Shown here piece by piece: positions 1 to 8,875 of a DNA stretch of 64,000 bases; position 1 is the first letter of the stretch; each line of letters begins with the position of its first letter. Position numbers and translations under genes: made by a program. The notes beneath the pieces were generated by a model. It saw only the letters and a list, made by a program, of their open reading frames with translations. It was not told the origin of the DNA and made no database searches. The DNA comes from Fervidibacter sinensis (GTDB taxonomy: Bacteria > Armatimonadota > Fervidibacteria > Fervidibacterales > Fervidibacteraceae): assembly GCA_032161045.1 (NCBI GenBank), contig JAVHTH010000015.1; one strand, written 5' to 3'.

Positions 1-1445
1 TCGCTGCAGTTTTTGACATATCCTCGCAACTCAAAACCGTCGGAGAATAGGATTTGGTAAGGAGTGCCATCGGGGGCGACATCACCGTAAACGACCATGA
101 CCCATCTATCGCCCACCTTGACAATTGACTGAACTTCCAAAGTCGTTAGGACGACTTTTCGTGAGCCAACGGTGAAGTTGACAGGCAAGATTTTGAGATC
201 GCGAGGGGGCAAGATGATCGGCTCATCAAAAGCCACCTTCTCGCCGTTCGGCAGGTTAAGCGACACTCTTGCCTTTTGCCATTCCATCGTTGGGTTCCAA
301 ACGAACAAGTAGCCATGGTCCTCGTGAACCCGCGCGTAAACTTTAACTGCGTCGTTCTCTGAACTTGCCAATTCGTGTTTCGGTTTAGCCCTCACTAAGT
401 CCGCACCAAAGCACCGCAAGAAATCCCCAATGAGTTTGACGGCGTAGTATTTTTCCCACAAACCTCCGGGCTCCCGAATAGGCGCAGCGTAGTCGTAAGT
501 AGTGGTTATGTGGCGAGCCCCCCAATAGCCAAAGTTCGTGCCCCCAAACAGCGTGTAATAGTTCAAAGCACTCAAGCCGTGAGCAATAAGATACTTTGTC
601 AAGGCATTGCATTGTTCGGCGGAAAGGTCGTCCCGTTGGTGAGGGAGCAAGGTGTCCCCGAATTGAGAGAACCAACCTCCTTGCAACTCTGTAACCATCA
701 GCGGACTGTAAGGTTCTTCTTCGCGCAATTTGGCAAGAGCATCCGCTGTCCACTCAAAATTCCAACCCGGATAGAAGTTGCATGTGTCAAATATGCGAGC
801 CATGACTTTATCCTCGTTTCGGCGGGCAACGCGCGTCCAGCAGGTGAAGAGTGGGACTTCAATCCCGTGTTTAACTGCTGAGCGGTAAAGCGCTGTTAAG
901 TATCTGTGCATCACATCGTCAGGCAAACCGTAGTAGTCATACTCGTTTTCAAGTTGAACTAAAATGACGCGACCACCCTTGGTTATTTGGTGACGGGCGA
1001 TGAGGGGCATAACTTTCGCATACCAATAATCGCTCCAAAATATGCTGTCGGGGTGATCTGTTCTCAAAGGAAAGCGCTTTTGTGGGAGCCAATTCGGAAA
1101 ACCACCAACATCCCACTCCGAACAAATGTAAGGTCCGGGACGAACAATTGTGTAAAACCCCATCTCCTCAGCCAGCGAAAGGTAATCGTCCAAATCTTTC
1201 AAATCAACCTTGCCTTCCTTTCGCTCGTGCCAATTCCAAGCCACATAAGTTTCAAGCGCGACGAAACTTGCCCTTTTGACCTTAAGCAGTCGGTCACGCC
1301 ACAAAGGTTTAGGCATCCGAAAATAATGGACGGCTCCGCTGAACAGGAAAAGGTCAATACCTTCAACGGTGAAGCAATCGGCATCGTAGCGGATGAGTTT
1401 GGGCTTGACAAACAAATTTTTGGGTGGTTCCATTCCAAAACCCAC
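1..1445 (-). CDS. GH35 beta-galactosidase, 3' end beyond the window
   Basis: Glycoside hydrolase family 35 enzyme, expected to release terminal beta-galactose from oligo- or polysaccharides. The frame is open from the start to the window edge, so the C-terminus is missing. The N-terminal TIM barrel is clear: GAVHYFRMP near residue 37, TYVAWNWHE near 66, RPGPYICSEWD near 102, then LVQLENEYD, where Glu168 is the expected acid/base, and MVTELQGGW, where Glu253 is the expected nucleophile, followed by a GGTNFG motif. I chose the GTG at 1445 because GGAGG lies 8 bases upstream; an in-frame ATG at 1460 has no ribosome-binding site. No signal peptide is visible, so it is probably cytoplasmic and acts on imported sugars. 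Nearby nagB and an FGGY kinase suggest a carbohydrate-use region. Confidence 0.9.
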   Translation of the reverse strand, partial: MGFGMEPPKNLFVKPKLIRYDADCFTVEGIDLFLFSGAVHYFRMPKPLWRDRLLKVKRASFVALETYVAWNWHERKEGKVDLKDLDDYLSLAEEMGFYTIVRPGPYICSEWDVGGFPNWLPQKRFPLRTDHPDSIFWSDYWYAKVMPLIARHQITKGGRVILVQLENEYDYYGLPDDVMHRYLTALYRSAVKHGIEVPLFTCWTRVARRNEDKVMARIFDTCNFYPGWNFEWTADALAKLREEEPYSPLMVTELQGGWFSQFGDTLLPHQRDDLSAEQCNALTKYLIAHGLSALNYYTLFGGTNFGYWGARHITTTYDYAAPIREPGGLWEKYYAVKLIGDFLRCFGADLVRAKPKHELASSENDAVKVYARVHEDHGYLFVWNPTMEWQKARVSLNLPNGEKVAFDEPIILPPRDLKILPVNFTVGSRKVVLTTLEVQSIVKVGDRWVMVVYGDVAPDGTPYQILFSDGFELRGYVKNCS

Positions 1446-1848
1446 CCTGACCACCTCCATCGCTAACTGTCAGTTCCTGATTTTTCCCACAAATGAAAGG
1501 GCAATGCGCCATTTCCTCCAGACAAATTTTTCGCCCCTTAAACTCACGCCATTGTCAGGATATTTACCCATCCCTGTTGACTTCACAGGCGTTTGCTCAA
1601 CCGTGCATCGGTTGTTCTAATGGAAAGACCTTGCCAGTGGGAGTAATAGGTGACCTGCACAAAGTAACAATGCGATAGGCTTTGCCCCGCGTCCTCATTC
1701 CCTTTCCACGGAGTCATATAGCGTTTTCATGTAGTGCAAACATTGTAAATGACGCAAAGGTAGGGGCTGACAAAGTCCGCCTGCTTTTTTCGGGCACATT
1801 TTATGCACCCCTACTAACATCACTTACAACTTGCTCACCACCGCGTTT
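1446..1848. other. intergenic region without a convincing gene
   Basis: About 400 bases between two minus-strand genes. The short open frames here lack ribosome-binding sites and family resemblance. The only structure I see is a GTAGGGG / CCCCTAC inverted repeat at 1760-1814, which resembles the arms of the palindromic repeats found elsewhere in the window. Confidence 0.6.
1760..1814. repeat. inverted repeat GTAGGGG...CCCCTAC
   Basis: Seven-base perfect arms at 1760-1766 and 1808-1814 enclose about 41 bases that include a run of six T. The arms resemble the TAGGGC-type palindromes at 56454 and 62681, so this may be a decayed member of that family. Confidence 0.35.
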
Positions 1849-2991
1849 TCACTCGTGAGGGAAAATTTCCACATTGGCTCGTGGGACCACTACTTTCTCA
1901 CCAGTCACCAATTCCGCTTCAAGCACACGCGTTTTCGTCTCGGTTTCAATCTCCTGCGGTTCGGGAGGAAGAGCCACCACGCGCCCCAACGCTCCAAAAT
2001 ATGGGGTTCGGATGAGGCGGATAGGAGTGCCTAAGTTCAACTCCCCTGCCGTGAATTTGTCTTCTTCAGGGGCTTGCAAGTCTTCCATTGTCAGAGCCCC
2101 ATCTTTAGGAACCACAATTTCCGGTCGTATAACCCCGGCGCGAATTTGGGTTGCTCCATTGACCGAGGCATCTTTGCCTTCTTGACTTGCCAGCAATTCA
2201 AAGGTGCGCCTTGCCATCGCGATTTCTCCAAAACCTTCAGTGACAATGAGTGTGAAGGGCAAATTTTCATGACCAGTGATAGCGACACCGATGTCATAGC
2301 CGAGAAGTTTTTTGATGTCGGTGTCAAGGACGCCACCAGCCACTAAGGCGGCGACTCCAATTTCTCTTGCCGCCTCCATCAATCGCCAATGGGCTAAAGC
2401 ACCAGCGATGACCACTTTGCCTTTATGCTCATCGCTCAATTTCGTATCGGAGACAACTTCATCGGGGGAGTTAGCGAGAATTGCTATTGTGCCATGTCGC
2501 TCCCCACTTAGCCCGAAAATCCCTTGAACGAAAACCCCTCTCGTGGCAACAACCGCTCCTTCTTCGGGTATGACTTCCACAACCAACCCTCGCAAGTAGG
2601 CTGTAACTTCAACGGGCGTCGGTAAATGGCGGATTCCAATGTTACCCGTTGCCTCAGAGATGAAATCTATGGTGCCAGTGATAGGTGATGTCACACGAGA
2701 TGTGAAGAGACCAAACAGGGTTTTCCGTTCAGCAATAACTTCTCCTGCCTGAACTTTGTCTCCTTCCCGTTTAAGCAAGAATTTGCCCAGTTCCCTTGGT
2801 TCAACACCCAGCCGCTCGGCAACCCTGAGGGTCGTAATTGGACCTGGTAGTTCCGTTCGTGCCACAACAGTGTCGGGGCAAACTTCGTCTCCCACTTGAA
2901 CAAGGACTTGCCCTTTCAACGGCAACCTTCGCATTTTCCGGACGACGATGTCAGCACTGATTGTCAATCCTGGGGTGTATGCAGTTCCCAT
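1849..2991 (-). CDS. conserved barrel-sandwich / KOW-like protein, function unknown
   Basis: A 380-residue soluble protein that I cannot assign to a pathway. The N-terminal 130 residues read like a lipoyl/RnfC-type barrel-sandwich domain (KGQVLVQVGDEVC, then KREGDKVQAGEVIAERK, then VTSPITGTIDF). The middle part is alpha/beta with glycine-rich turns (VVIAGALAHW, LVAGGVLD). The last 60 residues look like a NusG/KOW-type SH3 barrel (GTPIRLIRTPYFGALGRV). The ATG at 2991 is preceded by GGAAGGAGG at 7 bases, a much better start than the longer frame from 3015. There is no signal peptide or membrane segment. It sits 67 bases downstream of nagB on the same strand and may be co-transcribed. Confidence 0.7.
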   Translation of the reverse strand: MGTAYTPGLTISADIVVRKMRRLPLKGQVLVQVGDEVCPDTVVARTELPGPITTLRVAERLGVEPRELGKFLLKREGDKVQAGEVIAERKTLFGLFTSRVTSPITGTIDFISEATGNIGIRHLPTPVEVTAYLRGLVVEVIPEEGAVVATRGVFVQGIFGLSGERHGTIAILANSPDEVVSDTKLSDEHKGKVVIAGALAHWRLMEAAREIGVAALVAGGVLDTDIKKLLGYDIGVAITGHENLPFTLIVTEGFGEIAMARRTFELLASQEGKDASVNGATQIRAGVIRPEIVVPKDGALTMEDLQAPEEDKFTAGELNLGTPIRLIRTPYFGALGRVVALPPEPQEIETETKTRVLEAELVTGEKVVVPRANVEIFPHE

Positions 2992-3058
2992 CCCTTTCCT
3001 CCTTCCTGAACTCAAGATAGGTTCTTGTCAATAACCGAACTGCGCTGTAGCGAGCGTT

Positions 3059-3865
3059 TCAACTCTGGCTTAACCGTTCACGGATTTGCTTCTTCAGTGC
3101 CTCTGCCATTTCGTGGACATACTTGTAGTAGTCCTTGCGCTGCAATTTTGAAGCAGCCGCTTCATCAATGATGAAAGTTACGCGGGGATGTAATTGCAAC
3201 GCTGAGGCTGGGCACATAGATGTGACAGGACCTTCAATTGCTTTCGCCACCGCATCCGCTTTACCTTCACCAGTTGCTAACAGGATAATCCTCCTTGCTT
3301 CAAGGATTGTGCCGATGCCCATCGTGATAGCGTAGCGTGGAACATCTTCAGGTCGGTCAAAGAAACGGGCATTAGCCTCAATGGTTTCCTTGGTCAAGGT
3401 TTTAACGCGAGTTCGGGAAGCCAAAGATGAACCCGGTTCATTGAAAGCGATGTGACCATTGTGACCAATTCCGAGGATTTGCAAGTCAATGCCTCCAGCC
3501 TTTTTGATTTGCTCCTCATACCAAACGCAATGCTCATAGGGGTCGGGAGCCAGACCGTAAGGGACAAATGTTCTGGCTTTGTCAATGTTGATGTGGTTGA
3601 AAAGTTGCTCGTCCATAAAGTAGCGGTAACTTTGCGGGTGGCGGGGGTCAATTGGGTAATACTCGTCCAAGTTGAAAGTCGTGACGAGGGAGAAGTCAAG
3701 CCCCTCTTCTTTGTGCATCCGAATGAGTTCTTTGTAGCAGGGGATTGGGGTTGAACCGGTCGCTAATCCCAAAACACAATTGGGCTTGCGACGAATCAAC
3801 TCGGCAATTTGTCTGGCTGCTTCTTTCCCGACCGCTTCGGCATCGGGCAAAATGATGACTTCCAT
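3059..3865 (-). CDS. nagB: glucosamine-6-phosphate deaminase
   Basis: Converts glucosamine-6-phosphate to fructose-6-phosphate and ammonia, the step that feeds amino sugars into glycolysis. The 268 residues match the usual family length. Visible motifs are LGLATGSTP (phosphate loop), TTFNLDEYYP with Asp68, and GIGHNGHIAFNEPGSS with the catalytic His138 and Glu143. The ATG at 3865 has GGAGG nine bases upstream; the frame extends to 4069 but that part has no family resemblance and overlaps the divergent kinase. It shares a 136-base divergent promoter region with the FGGY kinase, which suggests joint control by carbohydrate supply. No nagA is in the window. Confidence 0.95.
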   Translation of the reverse strand: MEVIILPDAEAVGKEAARQIAELIRRKPNCVLGLATGSTPIPCYKELIRMHKEEGLDFSLVTTFNLDEYYPIDPRHPQSYRYFMDEQLFNHINIDKARTFVPYGLAPDPYEHCVWYEEQIKKAGGIDLQILGIGHNGHIAFNEPGSSLASRTRVKTLTKETIEANARFFDRPEDVPRYAITMGIGTILEARRIILLATGEGKADAVAKAIEGPVTSMCPASALQLHPRVTFIIDEAAASKLQRKDYYKYVHEMAEALKKQIRERLSQS

Positions 3866-4001
3866 CCTCTCATCCCTCCTGCTCTTCAAATTTGTCAAAA
3901 GCCATTTTGATTTTAGCGCAGGCATCGTGGTGTAATCTTTCGCCGCCGGTTGCCATAAAGTTTTAGGCGAGAGATTCGTTGAAAGCGGAGGTGAAGGGTT
4001 G

Positions 4002-5537
4002 ATGAGTTTGATGGGAGTGGACACAGGAACGACTGGCGTCAAGGCAGTGATTTTTGACTCTGAAGGCAAAATCTTGGGACAAAGTTACCGCGAGTATCCA
4101 CTCATCTATCCGGGACCGCACGGCTGGGTTGAATTGGACGCGGAGCAAATTTGGGAAGCAACGAAGGAGGCTATCGCTGAAGCAGTTGCTAAGGCAGGCA
4201 AAGATGACCCCGTTGAAGCGATAGCGGTTTCAAGCATGAGCGAGACAGTTGTGCCAATTGACAAGGAAGGACGCACGCTTGCAAACGCTATCGCCAACTT
4301 GGACACTCGCCCAATCGCGCAGGCTAAGTGGTTGGAAGAAACTTTGGGGCAGTGGCGAGTTTTCTCCCTCACAGGTCACCCGATTCATCCGATGTATACA
4401 GTGCCCAAACTGATGTGGTTTAAGCAAGAGCGCCCCGAAATTTTCGGCAAGGTTTGGAAGTTCCTTTGCATTCAAGACTTCGTTTCGTTCCGACTTGGGG
4501 CGAAAGACCCAGCAATTGATTGGTCTATGGCTTCAAGGACGATGGGCTTTGATGTCATCCGAAAGCAATGGTGTCGTGAAGTTCTTGAAGCAGCAGGTTT
4601 GAGTGAAGAGATGCTTCCCCGACCCCTTCCAGCAGGGGAGCCCATTGGAACCGTTGACCCCAAAGTGGCTGAAGAAACTGGTTTGTCAACGAAAGTCGTT
4701 ATCGCAACTGGAGGTCATGACCAACCTTGTGGCTGTCTTGGCTCCGGTGTTGTCAAGGGTGGAGTCGCAATGGATGCAATAGGGACAGTTGATTGCATAA
4801 CTGTTGCAATGGCTCAACCCGTGTTGAACGAAACAATGCTCCGAAATAACTTCTGCTGCTACCCCCATGTCGCTGAGGACTTATATGTCACAGTGACTTG
4901 GAGTTGGACGGGAGGAATTTTGCTTCGTTGGTATCGCGACACTTTCGCGAATGAAGAAAAATCTGTTGCTGAAAGGATGGGGGTTGATGTTTACGACCTC
5001 ATCGTAGCGCAAGCGAGCAAACAGCCAACTAACCTTTTCGTTTTGCCCCACTTCACTCCGACCACAGGAACACCTTGGATGGACACACAATCCAAAGGTG
5101 TGATCGCTGGGCTGACCATCAACACTACGAGGGGCGAATTTGTGAGGGCATTGTTGGAAGGCGTGAATTATGAGATGCGCCTCAATTTGGAACTTTTGAA
5201 GGAAGCAGGTGTAATGGTCCACGAAGTTCGCGCCATCGGTGGTGGAGCGAAAAGCCGATTCTGGCTTCAACTTAAAGCGAACATGTTCAATGTCCCCGTA
5301 GTTTCACTCCATGTGAGCGAAGCAGCGTGCTTTGGGGCAGCAATCGCTGCAGGAAAGGCAATAGGAAAGTGGAAGACCATGAAGGATGCAGCGGAAAGTT
5401 TGGTGCGGGTGAAAGAAGTTTTTGAGCCTGAGCCGAAAGAAGTTGCACTTTATGAGGAGCGCTTCTCCCTTTACCGCGACCTTTATCCTTTGATGCGTGA
5501 ATGGCTGCACCGCGTTCACCAATTGTCGTCGCAATGA
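4002..5537 (+). CDS. FGGY-family carbohydrate kinase (xylulokinase-like)
   Basis: ATP-dependent sugar kinase of the FGGY family. Both actin-like lobes are present: MGVDTGTTGVKAVIFD at the N-terminus (first phosphate loop), a central substrate segment ending ATGGHDQPCG, and the C-terminal RAIGGGAKSRFWLQ adenine-binding motif followed by EAACFGAAIAAG. The 511 residues fit xylulokinase, gluconokinase or related kinases; the exact substrate cannot be read from sequence. The start is the ATG at 4002, 8 bases after GGAGGTG; a TTG lies immediately before it. It is divergent from nagB. Its stop is directly adjacent to the stop of the convergent zinc-ribbon gene, with no spacer. Confidence 0.88.
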   Translation: MSLMGVDTGTTGVKAVIFDSEGKILGQSYREYPLIYPGPHGWVELDAEQIWEATKEAIAEAVAKAGKDDPVEAIAVSSMSETVVPIDKEGRTLANAIANLDTRPIAQAKWLEETLGQWRVFSLTGHPIHPMYTVPKLMWFKQERPEIFGKVWKFLCIQDFVSFRLGAKDPAIDWSMASRTMGFDVIRKQWCREVLEAAGLSEEMLPRPLPAGEPIGTVDPKVAEETGLSTKVVIATGGHDQPCGCLGSGVVKGGVAMDAIGTVDCITVAMAQPVLNETMLRNNFCCYPHVAEDLYVTVTWSWTGGILLRWYRDTFANEEKSVAERMGVDVYDLIVAQASKQPTNLFVLPHFTPTTGTPWMDTQSKGVIAGLTINTTRGEFVRALLEGVNYEMRLNLELLKEAGVMVHEVRAIGGGAKSRFWLQLKANMFNVPVVSLHVSEAACFGAAIAAGKAIGKWKTMKDAAESLVRVKEVFEPEPKEVALYEERFSLYRDLYPLMREWLHRVHQLSSQ

Positions 5538-6095
5538 TCAGCGCGATGTGAATTGCTTCCATTTACGGCGCAAGTGGCGTTTTAAGCGCCTCCATGAAAA
5601 TTGTTGGCGTCTCGCAGTTAAAGAGGCAGCAATTACAAAACCCACACCAGCAAAAACAAGGAGTGCTGGGTGCTCCGAAAGAATTTGCCATGTCGTTCTC
5701 GCTAAATCAGCGAATAGCAAAAAGACTCCTTTCAGGGTCAGGGAGACGATGTTGCTTCCTTGTGGGGAAGATTGTAAGTTCGGAGCACCCACTTTGGTGG
5801 TTGAGAACATCGGAATTTTTTCAAGCAGCCAGTGTCCCAGAAGGAAGAAAACGACAGCACCGACAAGCCCAGAAAATAGAATCATGCGCAATCGTAGACG
5901 CGGATGAGTTTCGGCATGAGACCTACTGTAGGTGGCACCGCAGTAAGGACAGTGGTTTGTTACCCGTTCAACTAACGCGCCACATTTACATCTCCAAAAC
6001 AATCTCCTCCCACAATTCGGGCAGCGAACAGATGACGAAGGGGTAGTATAGACCCGTTCACCGCAGCGACATCTCACTTCTCTCTCTTCATGCAT
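5538..6095 (-). CDS. zinc-ribbon membrane protein, function unknown
   Basis: A 185-residue protein with two N-terminal zinc-ribbon-like units (CRCGERVYTTPSSSVRCPNCG and CKCGALVERVTNHCPYCG, each broken by linkers) and two hydrophobic segments near residues 71-92 and 141-160. It ends in a very basic tail rich in Arg and Lys. The arrangement suggests a membrane protein with a cytoplasmic metal-binding head. Its start lies inside the end of panD (panD stop TGA overlaps codon 3), so translation is probably coupled to panD. I cannot name a function, and the link to pantothenate synthesis may be only positional. Confidence 0.7.
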   Translation of the reverse strand: MHEEREVRCRCGERVYTTPSSSVRCPNCGRRLFWRCKCGALVERVTNHCPYCGATYSRSHAETHPRLRLRMILFSGLVGAVVFFLLGHWLLEKIPMFSTTKVGAPNLQSSPQGSNIVSLTLKGVFLLFADLARTTWQILSEHPALLVFAGVGFVIAASLTARRQQFSWRRLKRHLRRKWKQFTSR

Positions 6096-6486
6096 CACTT
6101 CCCACCTGCATTCCTTGAATGGCTTTGACTACTTCCACCCTGACAATCTCATTTTTCTCGTCCACGAAAACAACCCGAGCCTCAAATTGGAGCAATTCTT
6201 CCTCTGGAACAAGCGCATACGCAAGCACAATTATGGGGTCACCGACTTGGACGAGTCGCGCTGCTGCTCCGTTGACGCAAACTGTCCCGCTCCCTCGCTC
6301 TCCTTCAATCAAGTAAGTTTCAAATCGCGCGCCGTTGTTCAAGTTAAGCACATGCACTTGCTCAAATGGAACCAACCCCGCCGCTTCCATGAGTATTGGG
6401 TCAAGGGTCAGCGAACCTTCGTAGTTCAGATTTGCGTCGGTCACCGTCGCCCTGTGGATTTTGGATTTGCAAAGGATGCGAAACAT
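6088..6486 (-). CDS. panD: aspartate 1-decarboxylase (pyruvoyl enzyme)
   Basis: Makes beta-alanine from L-aspartate for pantothenate and coenzyme A synthesis. The 132-residue product has the self-cleavage site YEGSLTLD with Gly24-Ser25, where the pyruvoyl group forms on Ser25, and the conserved FRILCKSKIHRATVT N-terminus. I chose the ATG at 6486 because AAGGAGG lies 9 bases upstream and the family begins there; the longer frame from 6543 adds 19 unlike residues. Other pan genes are not in this window. The downstream zinc-ribbon gene overlaps its 3' end by 8 bases. Confidence 0.95.
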   Translation of the reverse strand: MFRILCKSKIHRATVTDANLNYEGSLTLDPILMEAAGLVPFEQVHVLNLNNGARFETYLIEGERGSGTVCVNGAAARLVQVGDPIIVLAYALVPEEELLQFEARVVFVDEKNEIVRVEVVKAIQGMQVGSDA

Positions 6487-6748
6487 CCCAGTTTCCTCCT
6501 TAAGCCAGTCAGGGTTCAGCGTTAGTAATTTCGCCTTTGACATGCACGCAGTTCACCAATTATCTTAACACTTCGCTTGAAAGTTTGTTTGCTGCGATGT
6601 TCGTGGTAGGCTTAAAGGGAATGAAGCACTGCCGGTAACGAGACAAAGGGCAAATAACGCAAGACGAAAGACTGTTCGTTGGCGCTTCGCGGTTGAATGC
6701 CGTTTAAAAAGATGGCTGATGAGCCGAAAGAGATTACGGTGATGGAGG
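6487..6748. other. divergent region between panD and the EAL-HDOD gene, possible structured leader
   Basis: A 262-base divergent spacer. The part nearest the plus-strand gene (about 6600-6730) is purine-rich with several short hairpins (for example GGCT-GATG-AGCC near 6712) and stretches such as AAGGGAAT and AAAGGGCAAA that are reminiscent of riboswitch cores, but no complete known riboswitch consensus can be fitted by eye. No protein gene is supported here. Confidence 0.3.
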
Positions 6749-7981
6749 ATGCAGGTTTTTGTCGCGAGGCAACCGATTTTTGACAGGTTGCGCCGGGTTG
6801 TTGCTTATGAGTTGCTGTTCAGGTCAGGGCTGGAAAATATGTTCAAGGCGACGGACGGAAATATGGCTTCGCAAAGTGTCATTAGCAGTGGCATCCATGT
6901 TTTCGGTTTCACTTCATTAACTGGAGGGAAACCCGCTTTTATCAACTTCACCAAGCAACTCCTTTTAAGCGGCGCTGCACTTGTCCTTCCACCCAAGCAA
7001 GTCGTCGTGGAAGTGTTGGAAACGGTTGAGCCGGAAGATGATGTGATCAAAGCCTGTAGCGAACTCAAACAACACCATTACCTGCTCGCTCTTGACGATT
7101 TTGTGCTTAGACCGGGCTACGAGCCACTAACCGAACTCGCCGACATCATCAAAGTTGATTTCTTGCAGGTCAAAGGTGAAGAGAGAAAAACTTTGGTTCA
7201 AAAGTTCGGCAAGAGGGGTATTCGGATGTTGGCGGAAAAAGTTGAAACTCGTGAAGACTTTTCGGAAGCGCTTCAGGCGGGCTACTCTTATTTTCAGGGC
7301 TTTTTCTTCTGCAAGCCGGAAATCGTTTCCGGACGAGAAATCCCGAGCCATAAACTGACTTACCTTCGGCTCATGCAGGAACTTAACCGAGAGGAGTTGG
7401 AGTTCAACCGAATAGAGTCAATCCTGAAAAGCGATGTCTCGCTTTCCTTCAAACTCCTCCGGTACATCAACTCGGCAGCAATTGGTCTGCGATACCCTGT
7501 CACTTCCTTGCGTCAAGCGATGGTTCTTTTGGGAGAGCAAAACTTACGGCGTTGGGCGATGCTGGCATTGGCAGCCAGCATGCTTGAAGACAAACCTCAA
7601 GAACTGCTGGTAACGGGCGTGGTTCGCGGACGATTTTGCGAGTTGGTTTGTCAGCGGCTTGGCTTGAAAGCAGTAGGGGTTGACCCCTTCTTGGTAGGGT
7701 TGTTGTCGGTGTTGGACGCCTTGTTGGACCGACCGCTGTCGGATTTGCTTGAAGAGTTGCCAGTTGCGGTTGAGATAAAAGAGGCTTTGCTGGAACGACC
7801 GACGATTCTCGGGGCAGTTTACAAACTTGCTGTCAACTATGAGCGAGCCAATTGGGAAGAAGTCAGTAGGTTGATTGAGCAGTTGAATCTTCAGGAGCAG
7901 GAACTCCCGCTCCTTTACGGTCAAGCGGTTTCGTGGACTGACCAACTTTTTCACTCCACCTCGCTAAGCCTCATGCCATGA
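6749..7981 (+). CDS. EAL-HDOD (YuxH-type) signalling protein
   Basis: Two-domain regulator of 410 residues. Residues 1-200 form an EAL-type domain (FVARQPIFDR, VVAYELLFRS, EVLETVEP, ALDDFVLRPGYEPL, GYSYFQGFFFCKP), and residues 205-400 form an HDOD domain (SILKSDVSLSFKLLRYINSA, SLRQAMVLLGEQNLRRW). The EAL signature is degenerate (YELLFR instead of EALLR), as in other YuxH-like proteins, so cyclic-di-GMP hydrolysis is doubtful and a binding or regulatory role is more likely. It lies next to a flagellar operon; its 3' end overlaps the 3' end of flgL by 11 bases in convergent orientation. The start ATG follows TGGAGG with almost no spacing, which is unusual. Confidence 0.88.
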   Translation: MQVFVARQPIFDRLRRVVAYELLFRSGLENMFKATDGNMASQSVISSGIHVFGFTSLTGGKPAFINFTKQLLLSGAALVLPPKQVVVEVLETVEPEDDVIKACSELKQHHYLLALDDFVLRPGYEPLTELADIIKVDFLQVKGEERKTLVQKFGKRGIRMLAEKVETREDFSEALQAGYSYFQGFFFCKPEIVSGREIPSHKLTYLRLMQELNREELEFNRIESILKSDVSLSFKLLRYINSAAIGLRYPVTSLRQAMVLLGEQNLRRWAMLALAASMLEDKPQELLVTGVVRGRFCELVCQRLGLKAVGVDPFLVGLLSVLDALLDRPLSDLLEELPVAVEIKEALLERPTILGAVYKLAVNYERANWEEVSRLIEQLNLQEQELPLLYGQAVSWTDQLFHSTSLSLMP

Positions 7982-8861
7982 AATCAACCAAACTGAGGGG
8001 AAGGATGCGACTGGTAGCGAAAAGTGTGGCTTGCATAGTCACTTGCTTCAATTGGTAAGTTGTGACCTCCTCGGAAATATCGGCATCTAACACAGGCGAC
8101 AAAGCCATTCGCAAACTGGTCTCTTGGGTTAAAAGTGTGTCCATAGTTCTCTCGCTTCGGTTCGCTTGAGCGCCGTAAACGGCAGACATTCGCAGAATTT
8201 GCGTCAACGCAGCATCCAACCGGGGCAAAATGTCATTTCGCAAAGAGTTTGCATCATCGTTTTGAAGCGCTGCAATCGCATCTCTTAAAACGGCGAAAGT
8301 GTCCTCAACATCTTGGAAAATGCGACGACCGTCAAGGGTAACTGTAACGCGTTCACCGTTGCTCAGCACGACGCTCAACTGGTCGCTGTCTCCATAGTAT
8401 GTGACATTCCCGTCACTGTCCATCAAAAAAGGTTTTGTCAAGATGGCTGAGCCAGCGAAAAGGTAGCGGTCGCCGACACGACTGTTAGCGATTTGGAGCA
8501 ATTCATGCCTTAGCCCAACCATCTCATTGGCGATAGCGGCTCTCTGGTCTGCGGTGACGGTATCGGTGCTTGCTTGCAAAACCAATTCCCGTGCCTTTTG
8601 CAAGACGCTTATTGCTTGTTGCAGTGCTGTGTCCGCTGCTTGGATGTATGGTAAAGCCTGCTCAAGTCTTCTGTAATCACCTTCAACTGCTGCAATATCG
8701 CTTTGAAGCCTCATTGACAAAACTGTGCCCGGCGGGTCTTCATATGCTCGGTTGATACGCCGCCCAGTCCCCAACCGCTCCAAACTTTTGTTGATGACAT
8801 CCGCATTTTGGTTGATGAAATGAACAGCCTGACGAGCCAAAATCATCGGAGTGATTCTCAC
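7971..8861 (-). CDS. flgL: flagellar hook-filament junction protein FlgL (HAP3)
   Basis: Flagellin-fold protein of 296 residues forming the junction between hook and filament. The N-terminal helix region (MRITPMILARQAVHFINQN, then LERLGTGRRINRAYEDP) and the C-terminal helix (SEEVTTYQLKQVTMQATLFATSRILPLSLVDFM) are the paired coiled-coil parts typical of FlgL rather than of flagellin itself. The start is GTG at 8861 with GGAGG 8 bases upstream. It follows flgK by 14 bases and is the last gene of the flgM-flgN-flgK-flgL operon. It would be exported through the flagellar type III system. Confidence 0.9.
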   Translation of the reverse strand: MRITPMILARQAVHFINQNADVINKSLERLGTGRRINRAYEDPPGTVLSMRLQSDIAAVEGDYRRLEQALPYIQAADTALQQAISVLQKARELVLQASTDTVTADQRAAIANEMVGLRHELLQIANSRVGDRYLFAGSAILTKPFLMDSDGNVTYYGDSDQLSVVLSNGERVTVTLDGRRIFQDVEDTFAVLRDAIAALQNDDANSLRNDILPRLDAALTQILRMSAVYGAQANRSERTMDTLLTQETSLRMALSPVLDADISEEVTTYQLKQVTMQATLFATSRILPLSLVDFMA

Positions 8862-8875
8862 TTGTCAACCCTCCT

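Noticed and set aside
510..1466. Several plus-strand open frames over the left end
   Set aside because: They lie antisense to the GH35 gene, which has clear catalytic motifs, and have no recognisable content of their own.
6710..6735. Hammerhead-like core CTGATGAG followed by CGAAAG
   Set aside because: There are too few bases between the two motifs to form stem II, and no cleavage-site stem was found on either side.
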